Below, in pieces: positions 22,994 to 30,026 of a DNA stretch of 50,161 bases; the stretch's first letter is position 1; the number at the start of each line of letters is the position of its first letter. Origin of the DNA: a virus. Made by a program: the position numbers and the translations under genes. Location: the IMG/VR virus record IMGVR_UViG_3300036790_000037, positions 1 through 50,161 of that record; one strand, 5' to 3'. The notes beneath the pieces were generated by a model. It worked only from the letters and a program-made list of their open reading frames with translations. It did no database searches and was not told where the DNA came from.

Positions 22994-24421
22994 ATGAGAG
23001 AAGGCAATAGAAGGGTGTGGATTAGTCTTTGGATTGGCTTCTTTCTGATGGTAGGAGGTCGCTGTTTCCCTCAAGTTCCATATGCGCCAACCCCCATCGC
23101 AGCATACATCAACTCTGGAGAGGGATGGAATCCGTGGACTGCTGCTGCTGGGTTTGGAGCGATACCCTATACGCCAGTTGCCTACGCTCTTTACTGTCAG
23201 TCGGCGTCCGGGGCTCAGTGGGCACCATGTGTGCCGGGCAGCGGTGGCGGAGGCGCAACTCTCCCGTTTCCAGGACTGGTCTATGCTACATCCGCTACCG
23301 GAGGCACTGTCGCCACCTCAGACGAGGTAATTTCTGCATTCGACAACCCTTCCACTACCATATTCATCAACAACGCATCGACCTACGGTGGCACTCCAGA
23401 CGGATCTCTCTATCGCCCGTTCCTGACCGTGGCAGACGCGTTCAACTCGATGACCCAGAATACCCAGTACACGGTCATCTTCTTAGGTGGTGGAACCTAT
23501 TCCGAGGCTGCCTTCACATGGCCGACTTCCCCTACAGCAATCACCATTTTCGGCAACCAATCAGTCTATAGCATCACCTCGGGAGCAGAAACGGCCACGG
23601 TACCGCTTGTTGCCTTCGAGCTATACCTTACCGGAGGCGAGTTCGACTTTGCCACTGGAGCACTCCCTTCACGGTTCTGGGGAGGGGGAATATTCGGAAA
23701 CACTACGATTACCGGCAACGTCGTCTTCCACGGGACTGAATTCTCGGCTGTCTTCGGCGCGGCTACGGTAACAGTTGGCGACAATTCCACTGCGGTCTTC
23801 GACGGATCTTTGATATCCGCGAACATCGTCAGCGCTGGAGCAGGCTCCGTGGTCACAATCAAGGGCCACTCCGAACTCTCGGACACGGTAGATAGTCAAG
23901 CTAACGTCGATATGTCAGCCGGTGGCAAGCTAAACCTTTTTGAATCGCAACTCACAAATACTGGATCAGTAGCCAATGTACTCTGTGACGACGGCGCTAC
24001 CCAGGGCTCGCCGAACCTCATCACGGCAGGAACCTCGGGGAACAATGGCATCAGTTGCGGAAGCTCATGGACCAATCTATCTTTGGCGACCGAGTTCCCT
24101 AGCCTTTATGGATCGACAAATATCCATCCTACGTCCAACTTTGCTCTCGGAACTGCCGGAACCCTTGCAATCACTGGATGCTCGCTTACGTCCCCTGTAG
24201 GCGGATCTGCGGCGGGACAGTTCCACTCCGGCACTACAGGAACATGCACGGTCACGATGACCTCTGGATATATCGCCCCTAATGGATGGTTTGTGACTGC
24301 GAACGATCTGACCACACCTGCCGATACTCTGAAGCAGACCGGCTCGACGACCACTACGGCGACTTTCTCCGGGACGACGGTGACGGGAGACCTGATAAAC
24401 TTTTCTGTGACTCCATACTGA
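22994..24421 (+). CDS. Second secreted-type beta-helix protein with signal peptide
   Basis: 475 aa. Start at ATG 22994, preceded by AAAGGGATGAC. Residues 1-26 (MREGNRRVWISLWIGFFLMV...) make a basic-then-hydrophobic signal peptide. The central part (~115-330) is a pectin-lyase-like beta-helix (DGSLYRPFLTVADAFNSM, then repeated T/V/G/N strands). The C-terminal ~100 residues form a beta-sandwich domain ending in a GDLINFSVTPY strand. Could be a tailspike or surface-modifying enzyme; no catalytic motif was identified. Confidence 0.68.
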   Translation: MREGNRRVWISLWIGFFLMVGGRCFPQVPYAPTPIAAYINSGEGWNPWTAAAGFGAIPYTPVAYALYCQSASGAQWAPCVPGSGGGGATLPFPGLVYATSATGGTVATSDEVISAFDNPSTTIFINNASTYGGTPDGSLYRPFLTVADAFNSMTQNTQYTVIFLGGGTYSEAAFTWPTSPTAITIFGNQSVYSITSGAETATVPLVAFELYLTGGEFDFATGALPSRFWGGGIFGNTTITGNVVFHGTEFSAVFGAATVTVGDNSTAVFDGSLISANIVSAGAGSVVTIKGHSELSDTVDSQANVDMSAGGKLNLFESQLTNTGSVANVLCDDGATQGSPNLITAGTSGNNGISCGSSWTNLSLATEFPSLYGSTNIHPTSNFALGTAGTLAITGCSLTSPVGGSAAGQFHSGTTGTCTVTMTSGYIAPNGWFVTANDLTTPADTLKQTGSTTTTATFSGTTVTGDLINFSVTPY

Positions 24422-24429
24422 GGATAACG

Positions 24430-24630
24430 ATGCCACGCTTGATAGAACTTGGGGAACAGGCGTTCGATGCAGAGAAGATCGTATCGATCAAGCGCGGGGA
24501 CAAGAAGGGAACTATCAAAGTTTGGACCGTTGGACAATCGGCCATCCATGATAATTTTCTTCTTGAAGAGGACTACGACGAAGCGATCCGCCTTTGGTGG
24601 GGAGACGAAGAGGATGAGGACGACGAATGA
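24430..24630 (+). CDS. Small acidic protein (66 aa)
   Basis: GAGGATAACG precedes ATG 24430. A beta N-terminus (FDAEKIVSIKRGDKKGTIKVW) and very acidic C-terminus (GDEEDEDDE). Coupled by ATGA to the next gene. Function unknown. Confidence 0.65.
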   Translation: MPRLIELGEQAFDAEKIVSIKRGDKKGTIKVWTVGQSAIHDNFLLEEDYDEAIRLWWGDEEDEDDE

Positions 24631-24872
24631 CGGGGATAAACATTGAAGTTCTGGACGCTGAGTTTTCTGTCGCAAAGGCCGACATCAAGGATCTTCAGAG
24701 GCGTATTTTCGCGGATAACGGACACAGCATAGAGCCCCGTTTAGCGACGGTGGAGGACAAGTTGGCATCGAGAGAGAAGAACCCGGCAAATATGGCAATG
24801 TGGCTCATGGTGATGTTCAGTGGCCTAAGCATGTTGGCTACGGTGATGACATACCTGCACGCCACCAAGTAG
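24627..24872 (+). CDS. Holin-like membrane protein
   Basis: 81 aa. A helical, possibly coiled N-terminus (VAKADIKDLQRRIF...RLATVEDKLASREKNP) is followed by one membrane span (~56-77, MAMWLMVMFSGLSMLATVM). This plan resembles XhlA/haemolysin-type small proteins found with endolysins, and a cell-wall-degrading candidate lies 560 bases downstream. Assignment is tentative. A hairpin follows directly. Confidence 0.55.
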   Translation: MTGINIEVLDAEFSVAKADIKDLQRRIFADNGHSIEPRLATVEDKLASREKNPANMAMWLMVMFSGLSMLATVMTYLHATK

Positions 24873-24873
24873 A

Positions 24874-24902
24874 AACGGCCCCCGAAGGGACCGTTCTGTT
24901 TA
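24874..24902. terminator. Bidirectional hairpin between lysis gene and inverted module
   Basis: AACGG (24874-24878) pairs with CCGTT (24891-24895), with an inner CCC/GGG pair around GAA. T-rich exits occur on both strands (CTGTTT on plus, CCGTTTCTACTT on minus), fitting convergent transcripts. Confidence 0.55.
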
Positions 24903-24998
24903 CGGAGGCGTAGGCCCGGTGGGGCCATCCAGTGGGGTTGGGCCGGTGGGGCCATCGCTCTCGGGGACCGGCTGAGGCTCGGGATCAAGATATTCCAT
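24900..24998 (-). CDS. 32-aa Pro/Gly collagen-like peptide
   Basis: AGGAG lies 5 bases before ATG 24998, inside the end of the upstream gene (14-base overlap). It reads MEYLDPEPQPVPESDGPTGP followed by another GPTGPT triplet run and a terminal PP. Triplets of the Gly-Pro-Thr type are collagen-like but too few to trimerise alone. Coupled to the membrane protein. Confidence 0.5.
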   Translation of the reverse strand: MEYLDPEPQPVPESDGPTGPTPLDGPTGPTPP

Positions 24999-25425
24999 TG
25001 GTTCTCCTTTCGTAGGCGGCATATCGGAAGATGATGCCCTCCCAGATGACTACAAGAACCAGATTAGCAATAGATTCGAAATCCTGCATACGGCATCGAT
25101 AAAGATTCTGTCCGGTCACGAGGAAGTACCACACCATCCAGTCCACGACCAGCAGCACCCACATAGACGCTGATATCAGCCTCAAGCGGGTTCCCCAAAT
25201 CTGCATCGCAGACAGAAGCGTCAGAGCCATCGTAAGCAGGTCCACGGCATAGAACAGCCTGAAGTAATCCGTCTGAGTCAGATGGTGGAAGGACCAGAAG
25301 AGCACTGGAGTCTCGGCTGCACTCAAGAATGCGAGCATCGAAAGCCAAGATAAGCGAGCCCATAGATTGCCCTTGATGATTGCAATCAAAAGCAGGATAT
25401 CTGCTAAAATGGCGATGTGTTCCAT
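24985..25425 (-). CDS. Multi-span membrane protein on the opposite strand
   Basis: 146 aa with about five hydrophobic spans (~3-18, 25-45, 58-76, 85-105, 115-135), rich in Trp and Leu. No SD is visible; on the minus strand CATAAT at ~25437-25432 lies a few bases upstream of the ATG, so a near-leaderless transcript is possible. It is the only leftward gene, with its 32-aa partner, inside the 31-kb rightward operon, and lies in the lysis region. Candidates are superinfection exclusion or an antiholin-like role. No family is recognised. Confidence 0.6.
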   Translation of the reverse strand: MEHIAILADILLLIAIIKGNLWARLSWLSMLAFLSAAETPVLFWSFHHLTQTDYFRLFYAVDLLTMALTLLSAMQIWGTRLRLISASMWVLLVVDWMVWYFLVTGQNLYRCRMQDFESIANLVLVVIWEGIIFRYAAYERRTNGIS

Positions 25426-25433
25426 GAGGCATT

Positions 25434-25808
25434 ATGACATTTTTGCAGGCGATTGCACGGGAAGAGGGATTCGAAGTTGAAGGAAGCCGTCCACAAAGGA
25501 ACAATAATCCTGGCGATCTTGTTTTCTGTGCTGAGTCCGAGCGATTTGGAGCCACGCACGGTGATCCCCGCTTTGCTGTCTTCCCGGATGCCGAGACGGG
25601 GTGGGAAGCCTTGCGCCACTGGTTGAGCTTACCCGCAGAGTTTGAGGATGGGAAACTGGTAGCTGGTTATCTCGGGGCGACGGTGGAGCAGATCGTGAAT
25701 CGCTTTGCTCCACCGGTAGAGAACAATTCTTCGGCCTATGTCGCGAATGTGTGTGGGTGGGCAAATGTGACCCCGGCAACCATCATCACGTCGGAAAACC
25801 TCGGCTAG
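25434..25808 (+). CDS. NNNPG-type cell-wall hydrolase-like protein
   Basis: 124 aa, GAGG 4 bases before the ATG. Begins FLQAIAREEGFEVEGSRPQR then NNNPGDL, and continues FAVFPDAETGWEALRHWLSL and FAPPVENNSSAYVANVC. That combination (RNNNPGN, FAIFP..E.GW.AL, APP.ENN...Y) marks a widespread phage family thought to be lysozyme-like or structurally related. A catalytic Glu early in the protein (E10 or E11) is plausible. Likely acts on peptidoglycan in lysis or entry. Confidence 0.8.
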   Translation: MTFLQAIAREEGFEVEGSRPQRNNNPGDLVFCAESERFGATHGDPRFAVFPDAETGWEALRHWLSLPAEFEDGKLVAGYLGATVEQIVNRFAPPVENNSSAYVANVCGWANVTPATIITSENLG

Positions 25809-25818
25809 GGGAAGAGGC

Positions 25819-26040
25819 ATGATCGAGCTATGGAAGAAACTCAAGTCAAACCCAACCTTCGTAGTCGTCTCGGGTCTTTTCTACGGGGCGATTGGGGACA
25901 CGGTGTTCGAGCAGATTCAGACAGGGAGGCTGGATCTCAGCCGAGCGGGTATGCACCGTCTTCTGGTATCGTCGGCCGGGACAGCATTCGTAGCATGGTG
26001 GCACTCGCGCCAGCCATCACCGAGCCAAGTTCAAAAGTAG
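25819..26040 (+). CDS. Small membrane protein, holin-like
   Basis: 73 aa, GGGGAAGAGGC precedes the ATG. One likely span at 12-32 (TFVVVSGLFYGAIGDTVFEQ start) and a second weaker one at ~47-62 (LLVSSAGTAFVAWW), short basic N-terminus. Placed between the hydrolase and an Ala-rich protein, it may be a holin or spanin-like factor. Confidence 0.55.
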   Translation: MIELWKKLKSNPTFVVVSGLFYGAIGDTVFEQIQTGRLDLSRAGMHRLLVSSAGTAFVAWWHSRQPSPSQVQK

Positions 26041-26081
26041 AAGTTCAACCGCAACCAACCGCACCAGAGGAGACGAATCAA

Positions 26082-26477
26082 ATGGCAGATGCAGTTATCA
26101 CTTGGCTGGACAAGATCGGAACCGACATCAAGGCCGATTTCGCAAAGGTAGAGCCGGTCGTGGAAAATGTCGTCGAAGTGGCGGGTACCGTCGCAGAGCC
26201 GTTTATCGCAGCCTACGCCCCGGCGTTGCTTCCTGCCGTGCAAGCTACCCTCAGCGCCATTGCGACCGCGCAGGCCGCTGGAGTGGCTGCTGCAAGCGCA
26301 TCCGCAACCGCTGGAGCTGCGGCACAGACTGCCGCTGTCGTCGCGGCCGTTGCGCCGACACTGATCCCGCTTCTCGCCACTGACGGCATAACCGCCAATA
26401 CCACCAGCGTCACGACGTTCGTGAACGCTCTGACGGCAGCACTGAAGTCGTTCACCCCTACCACGCCAACCACGTAA
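26082..26477 (+). CDS. Ala-rich hydrophobic protein (131 aa)
   Basis: ATG 26082 follows AGGAGACGAATCAA; the longer frame from 25830 overlaps the previous gene. Long Ala/Val-rich helices occupy ~45-105 (SASATAGAAAQTAAVVAAVA), followed by a Thr/Pro tail. It could be membrane-inserting or a virion component. Unassigned. Confidence 0.6.
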   Translation: MADAVITWLDKIGTDIKADFAKVEPVVENVVEVAGTVAEPFIAAYAPALLPAVQATLSAIATAQAAGVAAASASATAGAAAQTAAVVAAVAPTLIPLLATDGITANTTSVTTFVNALTAALKSFTPTTPTT

Positions 26478-26487
26478 GGAGGAAATA

Positions 26488-26775
26488 ATGATCAAACCGT
26501 CAATCGGAAGAGTCGTTTTGTACCATCCGCCATTTGAGCCTGATAGTGGCTCCAACGAACGTACGTTCGCAGCCATCATCTGTCACGTATGGTCAGATAC
26601 CTGCGTGAATCTGGCGGTGTTTGACGCGAACGGAGCAGCTGGAAACCAGACTTCGGTATTCCTATTTCAAGGGGACGGGGAACGCCCTTCATCCTGTTAT
26701 GCCGAATGGATGCCCTATCAGCTCGGGCAGGCTGCGAAGACTGCGGAACTGGAATCCAAGCTGGCAACCGCGTAA
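26488..26775 (+). CDS. Small hypothetical phage protein (95 aa)
   Basis: AAGGAGGAAATA precedes the ATG. The sequence (PSIGRVVLYHPP, AAIICHVW, CVNLAVFDANGAAG) follows a pattern of small beta-barrel proteins common near phage lysis or tail genes ('GRIVHY...AAIV...VNL.VFD..G'). Function unknown. Confidence 0.7.
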   Translation: MIKPSIGRVVLYHPPFEPDSGSNERTFAAIICHVWSDTCVNLAVFDANGAAGNQTSVFLFQGDGERPSSCYAEWMPYQLGQAAKTAELESKLATA

Positions 26776-26784
26776 GGAGTAACC

Positions 26785-27375
26785 GTGGCACTTCACATGG
26801 ACTTCGCAACGACGTTGGTACCCAAGGTGAGCAGGGCGCAGTTTATCGCGTCCCTGCAGCCTGGGGACGCCGTGTACTGCTGGGGAACTGAAGAGATCAG
26901 CAAGATCATCGAGGACATCGCAAAGGGGCCAAGTCATGTCCTTACAGTATGGAAGCTACCGTGGACCCCTTGGCTTACCGCGGAGTCCACCTTCCCGAGC
27001 ATGAAGGCAGAGAGCGCATCTGGGGTTCACGTTGGATTGCTGATGGATTACATCTACGGATACCCCGGCAATCTGGTGTTGACGCGCCGCGATGTGACCC
27101 CGGATCAGGTTTACACGGAACTCGGTACTGCCCTCAACCTGCTCGACTACAACTACAACTGGAAGACAGAAATCAGCATTGCAGTCCGCGAGTTCCTTCC
27201 GTTCCTTCCGGCCATCGAAGAAAAGAACCAACTGTATTGCTCTGGACTTCGGCAGCGGATGTGCTTGGAAACGGTTCCGTACAGCGTTCCCGGCCCAGAT
27301 CCGGCCACGCCAGAGCAGTGCTACACTGACCCCACGACAAATGCAGTTTGCGTCCTCATGCAGGGCGAGAAGTAA
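26785..27375 (+). CDS. NlpC/P60-like (permuted papain-fold) protein
   Basis: 196 aa, GTG after AAGGAG. GDAVYCWG near residue 27, SHVLTVWK with H51, E67, and a late LYCSGLRQRM with C152 fit the permuted NlpC/P60 (YiiX-like) order of His, Glu, then Cys. Such enzymes cut peptidoglycan stem peptides or amide bonds. The position between lysis and tail genes suggests a virion-associated or lysis hydrolase. Catalytic assignment is by motif order only. Confidence 0.68.
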   Translation: MALHMDFATTLVPKVSRAQFIASLQPGDAVYCWGTEEISKIIEDIAKGPSHVLTVWKLPWTPWLTAESTFPSMKAESASGVHVGLLMDYIYGYPGNLVLTRRDVTPDQVYTELGTALNLLDYNYNWKTEISIAVREFLPFLPAIEEKNQLYCSGLRQRMCLETVPYSVPGPDPATPEQCYTDPTTNAVCVLMQGEK

Positions 27376-27390
27376 TCCATCGGAGGGCGT

Positions 27391-27636
27391 ATGTCGAAAC
27401 TGAAGGCAGCAGCAAGGAATAAGCTCCCAGCATCAGACTTCGCCCTCCCTGGGCGGCGCTATCCTGTGAACGATAAAGCGCACGCCCGTGCCGCTATGTC
27501 TCGCGCATCGCATAATGCCTCCCCGGCAGAGAAGGCGCAGATCGTCCGCAAGGTGCATAGGAAGTTCCCCGGCATCAAGATCAAATCAGCAGCGAAGAAG
27601 ACGGCTCGCAAGCGGGTGTCGCGGAAGAATGCGTGA
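27391..27636 (+). CDS. DUF6582-like basic phage protein
   Basis: 81 aa, CGGAGGGCGT precedes the ATG. NKLPASDFALPGRRYPVNDK, then HARAAMSRASHN, then AQIVRKVHRKFPGI match a recurrent phage protein pattern (KLP.S.FA.P..R.YP..D..HA..A..R). The C-terminus is Lys/Arg-rich. Role unknown. Confidence 0.75.
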   Translation: MSKLKAAARNKLPASDFALPGRRYPVNDKAHARAAMSRASHNASPAEKAQIVRKVHRKFPGIKIKSAAKKTARKRVSRKNA

Positions 27637-27845
27637 TTATGGGCGTCCGCAAGGGATACCCCGGAGAGGCTGGAGACGTTCAATTCGTCATTCGCGATCC
27701 CGAGTTTGCCTATTCCCTTGACAGGGTGGTAGCCATACTTGCTAAGGCCGAAGAGATGGGTCTGCCGCTCGAAAAGGGTAGCTATCTAGAGAGCATGACA
27801 ATAAGGCAGTTAGATATGTTGATTCATGGAAGGACGGACTGCTGA
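27633..27845 (+). CDS. Small hypothetical protein (~70 aa)
   Basis: GTG 27633 overlaps the previous stop; ATG 27639 is an alternative. Its TGA overlaps the next ATG (TGATG). Contains DPEFAYSLDRVVAILAKAEEM, mainly helical. Unassigned. Confidence 0.6.
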   Translation: MIMGVRKGYPGEAGDVQFVIRDPEFAYSLDRVVAILAKAEEMGLPLEKGSYLESMTIRQLDMLIHGRTDC

Positions 27846-29170
27846 TGGCGGCATTCAGTTGGCTTTCGTGGGGGCAAGCCCAGACAGAGCTTTCCACGCG
27901 CCTAAGCGATCCCGAGCAGGCGCTATGGAGTGCCGCTGAAATCCAGCAGTATCTCGCCTACGCGATGCGGATATTTTCCGCGTACACGCAATACTGGTTG
28001 GCCGATTACGCTTTCGACGTGACTCCTCCATTCGCAACGAACTGGTTCCAGGCCAACGGTGCGGGATCGCCGCGTCAGCAGACCCAGACTGACGTGAGCC
28101 TTTACACGCTGATGGAATACATGCTGATGGAGCCAGCAACAGGCGGAACATGGACAGGGACGAATCAGTTCAGCATTGCGGCATTGGCGCAGGCAGTTCA
28201 GGGACGAAGGGATGAATCTCTCCAGATCGGGGCAACGAATCTGACGGAGATTACGCTGCCGGTCACTCCCGGAACGAACTCGGTGCAGCTCCCGGATACC
28301 ACTTTGGATGTTCTGCGGGTCCGGTATGTTCCTGCATCTGGGTTGGGATCGCCGCAGGTTCTACAGCGTGGCGATAAAGAGTCTTTCCGAGTCTTCACGC
28401 CGTCCTACCTTCAGACGGTAGGCTCTCCTCTTCGGTGGGACATCATCACCGGCCCTCCGCTCGTCCTGTCGCTCGACACGATGACGCCGGTGCCAGCTAC
28501 ATCACAGATCCTCACACTGCAAGCGGAAGCGGTACCAAATACTCCCCTAGCAACCCCTCTTGGTCTTCCTGACGACTGGAGCTGGGTTCCCCTGTTCGGA
28601 GCACTCGCGGACGTGCTGTCGGCCCAAGAGGAAGCCAAGGATGCCCAGCGGGCAGACTACTGCCGAAAGCGTTACCTAGAAGGCTTGTCGATGCTGAAGA
28701 ATGCACCGTGGCTTCTGAAGGCTCGCATCACCGGAGTTGCAGTCGATACACCATCCTTTGCCTCGGCGGACAGATTCAGCGTTGGGTGGCAGACGGACTC
28801 AGCGGCCTTCCCGCAGATCGTCGTGGCCGGGGTAGACCTATATGCGGTGAGCCCTGTGCCGACCGTCGCAACTTCGGTACTGCTGGTGGTGGCAGCAAAT
28901 GCACCAATCCCGACTTCGGATGCAGAGTTTATCCAGGTTCCACGCGATATCATGGACGCCCTTCTGGACGAAGCCCAGCATATCGCTGCATTCAAGCTTG
29001 GAGGAACTGAGTTCGCTGCTACGATGGAGTTGCATCAGTCCTTCCTCGGGACGGTGGAGCGGTACAACTCGCGCATCAGAGCTTCGGGAATCTTCCCGAC
29101 AACATTGCGCCCACCATCACCGAAGATAGAGTCGCAGCAACCTCGTTTTGAAGTACCTGGAAATGGATAA
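27845..29170 (+). CDS. Tail/neck connector-like protein
   Basis: 441 aa, coupled by TGATG. The N-terminal helices (SWGQAQTELSTRLSDPEQAL...IQQYLAYAMRIF) are in the style of phage adaptor proteins that join portal and tail. The middle has beta segments (RVRYVPASGLGSP), and the C-terminal helix-rich part includes IMDALLDEAQHIAAFKLGG. It precedes the large tail protein, so it is probably a neck or tail-hub component. Confidence 0.65.
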   Translation: MAAFSWLSWGQAQTELSTRLSDPEQALWSAAEIQQYLAYAMRIFSAYTQYWLADYAFDVTPPFATNWFQANGAGSPRQQTQTDVSLYTLMEYMLMEPATGGTWTGTNQFSIAALAQAVQGRRDESLQIGATNLTEITLPVTPGTNSVQLPDTTLDVLRVRYVPASGLGSPQVLQRGDKESFRVFTPSYLQTVGSPLRWDIITGPPLVLSLDTMTPVPATSQILTLQAEAVPNTPLATPLGLPDDWSWVPLFGALADVLSAQEEAKDAQRADYCRKRYLEGLSMLKNAPWLLKARITGVAVDTPSFASADRFSVGWQTDSAAFPQIVVAGVDLYAVSPVPTVATSVLLVVAANAPIPTSDAEFIQVPRDIMDALLDEAQHIAAFKLGGTEFAATMELHQSFLGTVERYNSRIRASGIFPTTLRPPSPKIESQQPRFEVPGNG

Positions 29171-29173
29171 CGA

Positions 29174-29638
29174 ATGAAAAAACCACGCTTGAAGCAATCG
29201 TATATCCTTCGCTGCAAAAACTATATGCAGTGGTTGCCAAGTCAGGATAGTGGAATCCATAATATGTTCCGTTTGGATCGTTCGCTTCCTGACTCTGCTC
29301 CAGGGGATCTTGATGCTGTAGAGGCAATGTTCATGCAGGAAACGCATGGAGGAGAATACGAATGCAACCAACCCTATTTGTACGACTGCTTGAAAAAGGG
29401 AAAGACTTCGCGAGAGTTTCACGTCAAGGGATGGCTATCTATGACTCGTTCTGGAGAAGCTATTCCCGAAGAGTTTTTCGGCTCCTTGGGCCTTCGGTCT
29501 GCCGAAGAATTCCGCAGCATATTTGGTCGTTCGCTCACCCTCCCGCTCCTTCGCATAATCCATCGGGATCGGGGACGAATATTGGGACTATCGGGTCGGG
29601 AGTGCTCCAGCAGCATGAATTTTGCGAGCGCTATCTAG
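29174..29638 (+). CDS. Hypothetical protein overlapping the next gene (154 aa)
   Basis: ATG 29174 follows the connector stop by three bases; the SD is weak. The first 115 residues look protein-like (PGDLDAVEAMFMQETHGGEY, SGEAIPEEFFGSLGLRSAEE). From 29362 it shares 277 bases with another open frame that has a better SD. Either both are real or one is a shadow. Unassigned. Confidence 0.5.
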   Translation: MKKPRLKQSYILRCKNYMQWLPSQDSGIHNMFRLDRSLPDSAPGDLDAVEAMFMQETHGGEYECNQPYLYDCLKKGKTSREFHVKGWLSMTRSGEAIPEEFFGSLGLRSAEEFRSIFGRSLTLPLLRIIHRDRGRILGLSGRECSSSMNFASAI

Positions 29639-29658
29639 CGGAAAAGGGGTTCATCTGA
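29362..29658 (+). CDS. Hypothetical tail-region protein in an alternative frame (98 aa)
   Basis: GGAGGAGAATACG precedes ATG 29362, and its TGA overlaps the next ATG (TGATG at 29656-29660). Both are strong signs of translation. Contains RLLEKGKDFARVSRQGMAIY and a Pro/Ser/Gly-rich end. It shares 277 bases with the 29174 gene in another frame. Confidence 0.6.
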   Translation: MQPTLFVRLLEKGKDFARVSRQGMAIYDSFWRSYSRRVFRLLGPSVCRRIPQHIWSFAHPPAPSHNPSGSGTNIGTIGSGVLQQHEFCERYLAEKGFI

Positions 29659-30023
29659 TGTCAACCTATTATCGCCAAATCATGCCATTGGGAAAATTGA
29701 CAGTGGCCACGGCTGGAACGCCAGTACGGTTATCCGCGAACTGCGGACCCCTAGCTGGCGATGGGACCACGCAGGTTGCTGGCCGCGCGCTGCGAGGAAT
29801 CCAGTTGACTGCACCCACGAGCAACACGGATATCCTCTACCTTCTGCCGAGCGGTAAGACTTACGCTTCGAACCCCGAAGTGATCATGGCGGCGCTCCTG
29901 CCGGGGACGACTCTCAACTTCCCGTTTGGCGTGTTGCTGGCATCCGGCATTCTTCCCGAGAGCTTCGTTCTGGACACTCCTACGAGCGGCCAGACTTGCT
30001 TCGGTTGCGGATTTTTCGGATAG
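29658..30023 (+). CDS. Small virion-like protein (121 aa)
   Basis: ATG 29658 is coupled to the preceding stop, AAGGGG about 8 bases upstream. Beta-rich (GKLTVATAGTPVRLSANCGP, TDILYLLPSGKTY, LLPGTTLNFPFGVLL) with a Cys/Gly/Phe C-terminus. Similar small beta proteins lie beside phage tail or head surface genes. Role unknown. Confidence 0.7.
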   Translation: MSTYYRQIMPLGKLTVATAGTPVRLSANCGPLAGDGTTQVAGRALRGIQLTAPTSNTDILYLLPSGKTYASNPEVIMAALLPGTTLNFPFGVLLASGILPESFVLDTPTSGQTCFGCGFFG

Positions 30024-30026
30024 AAA

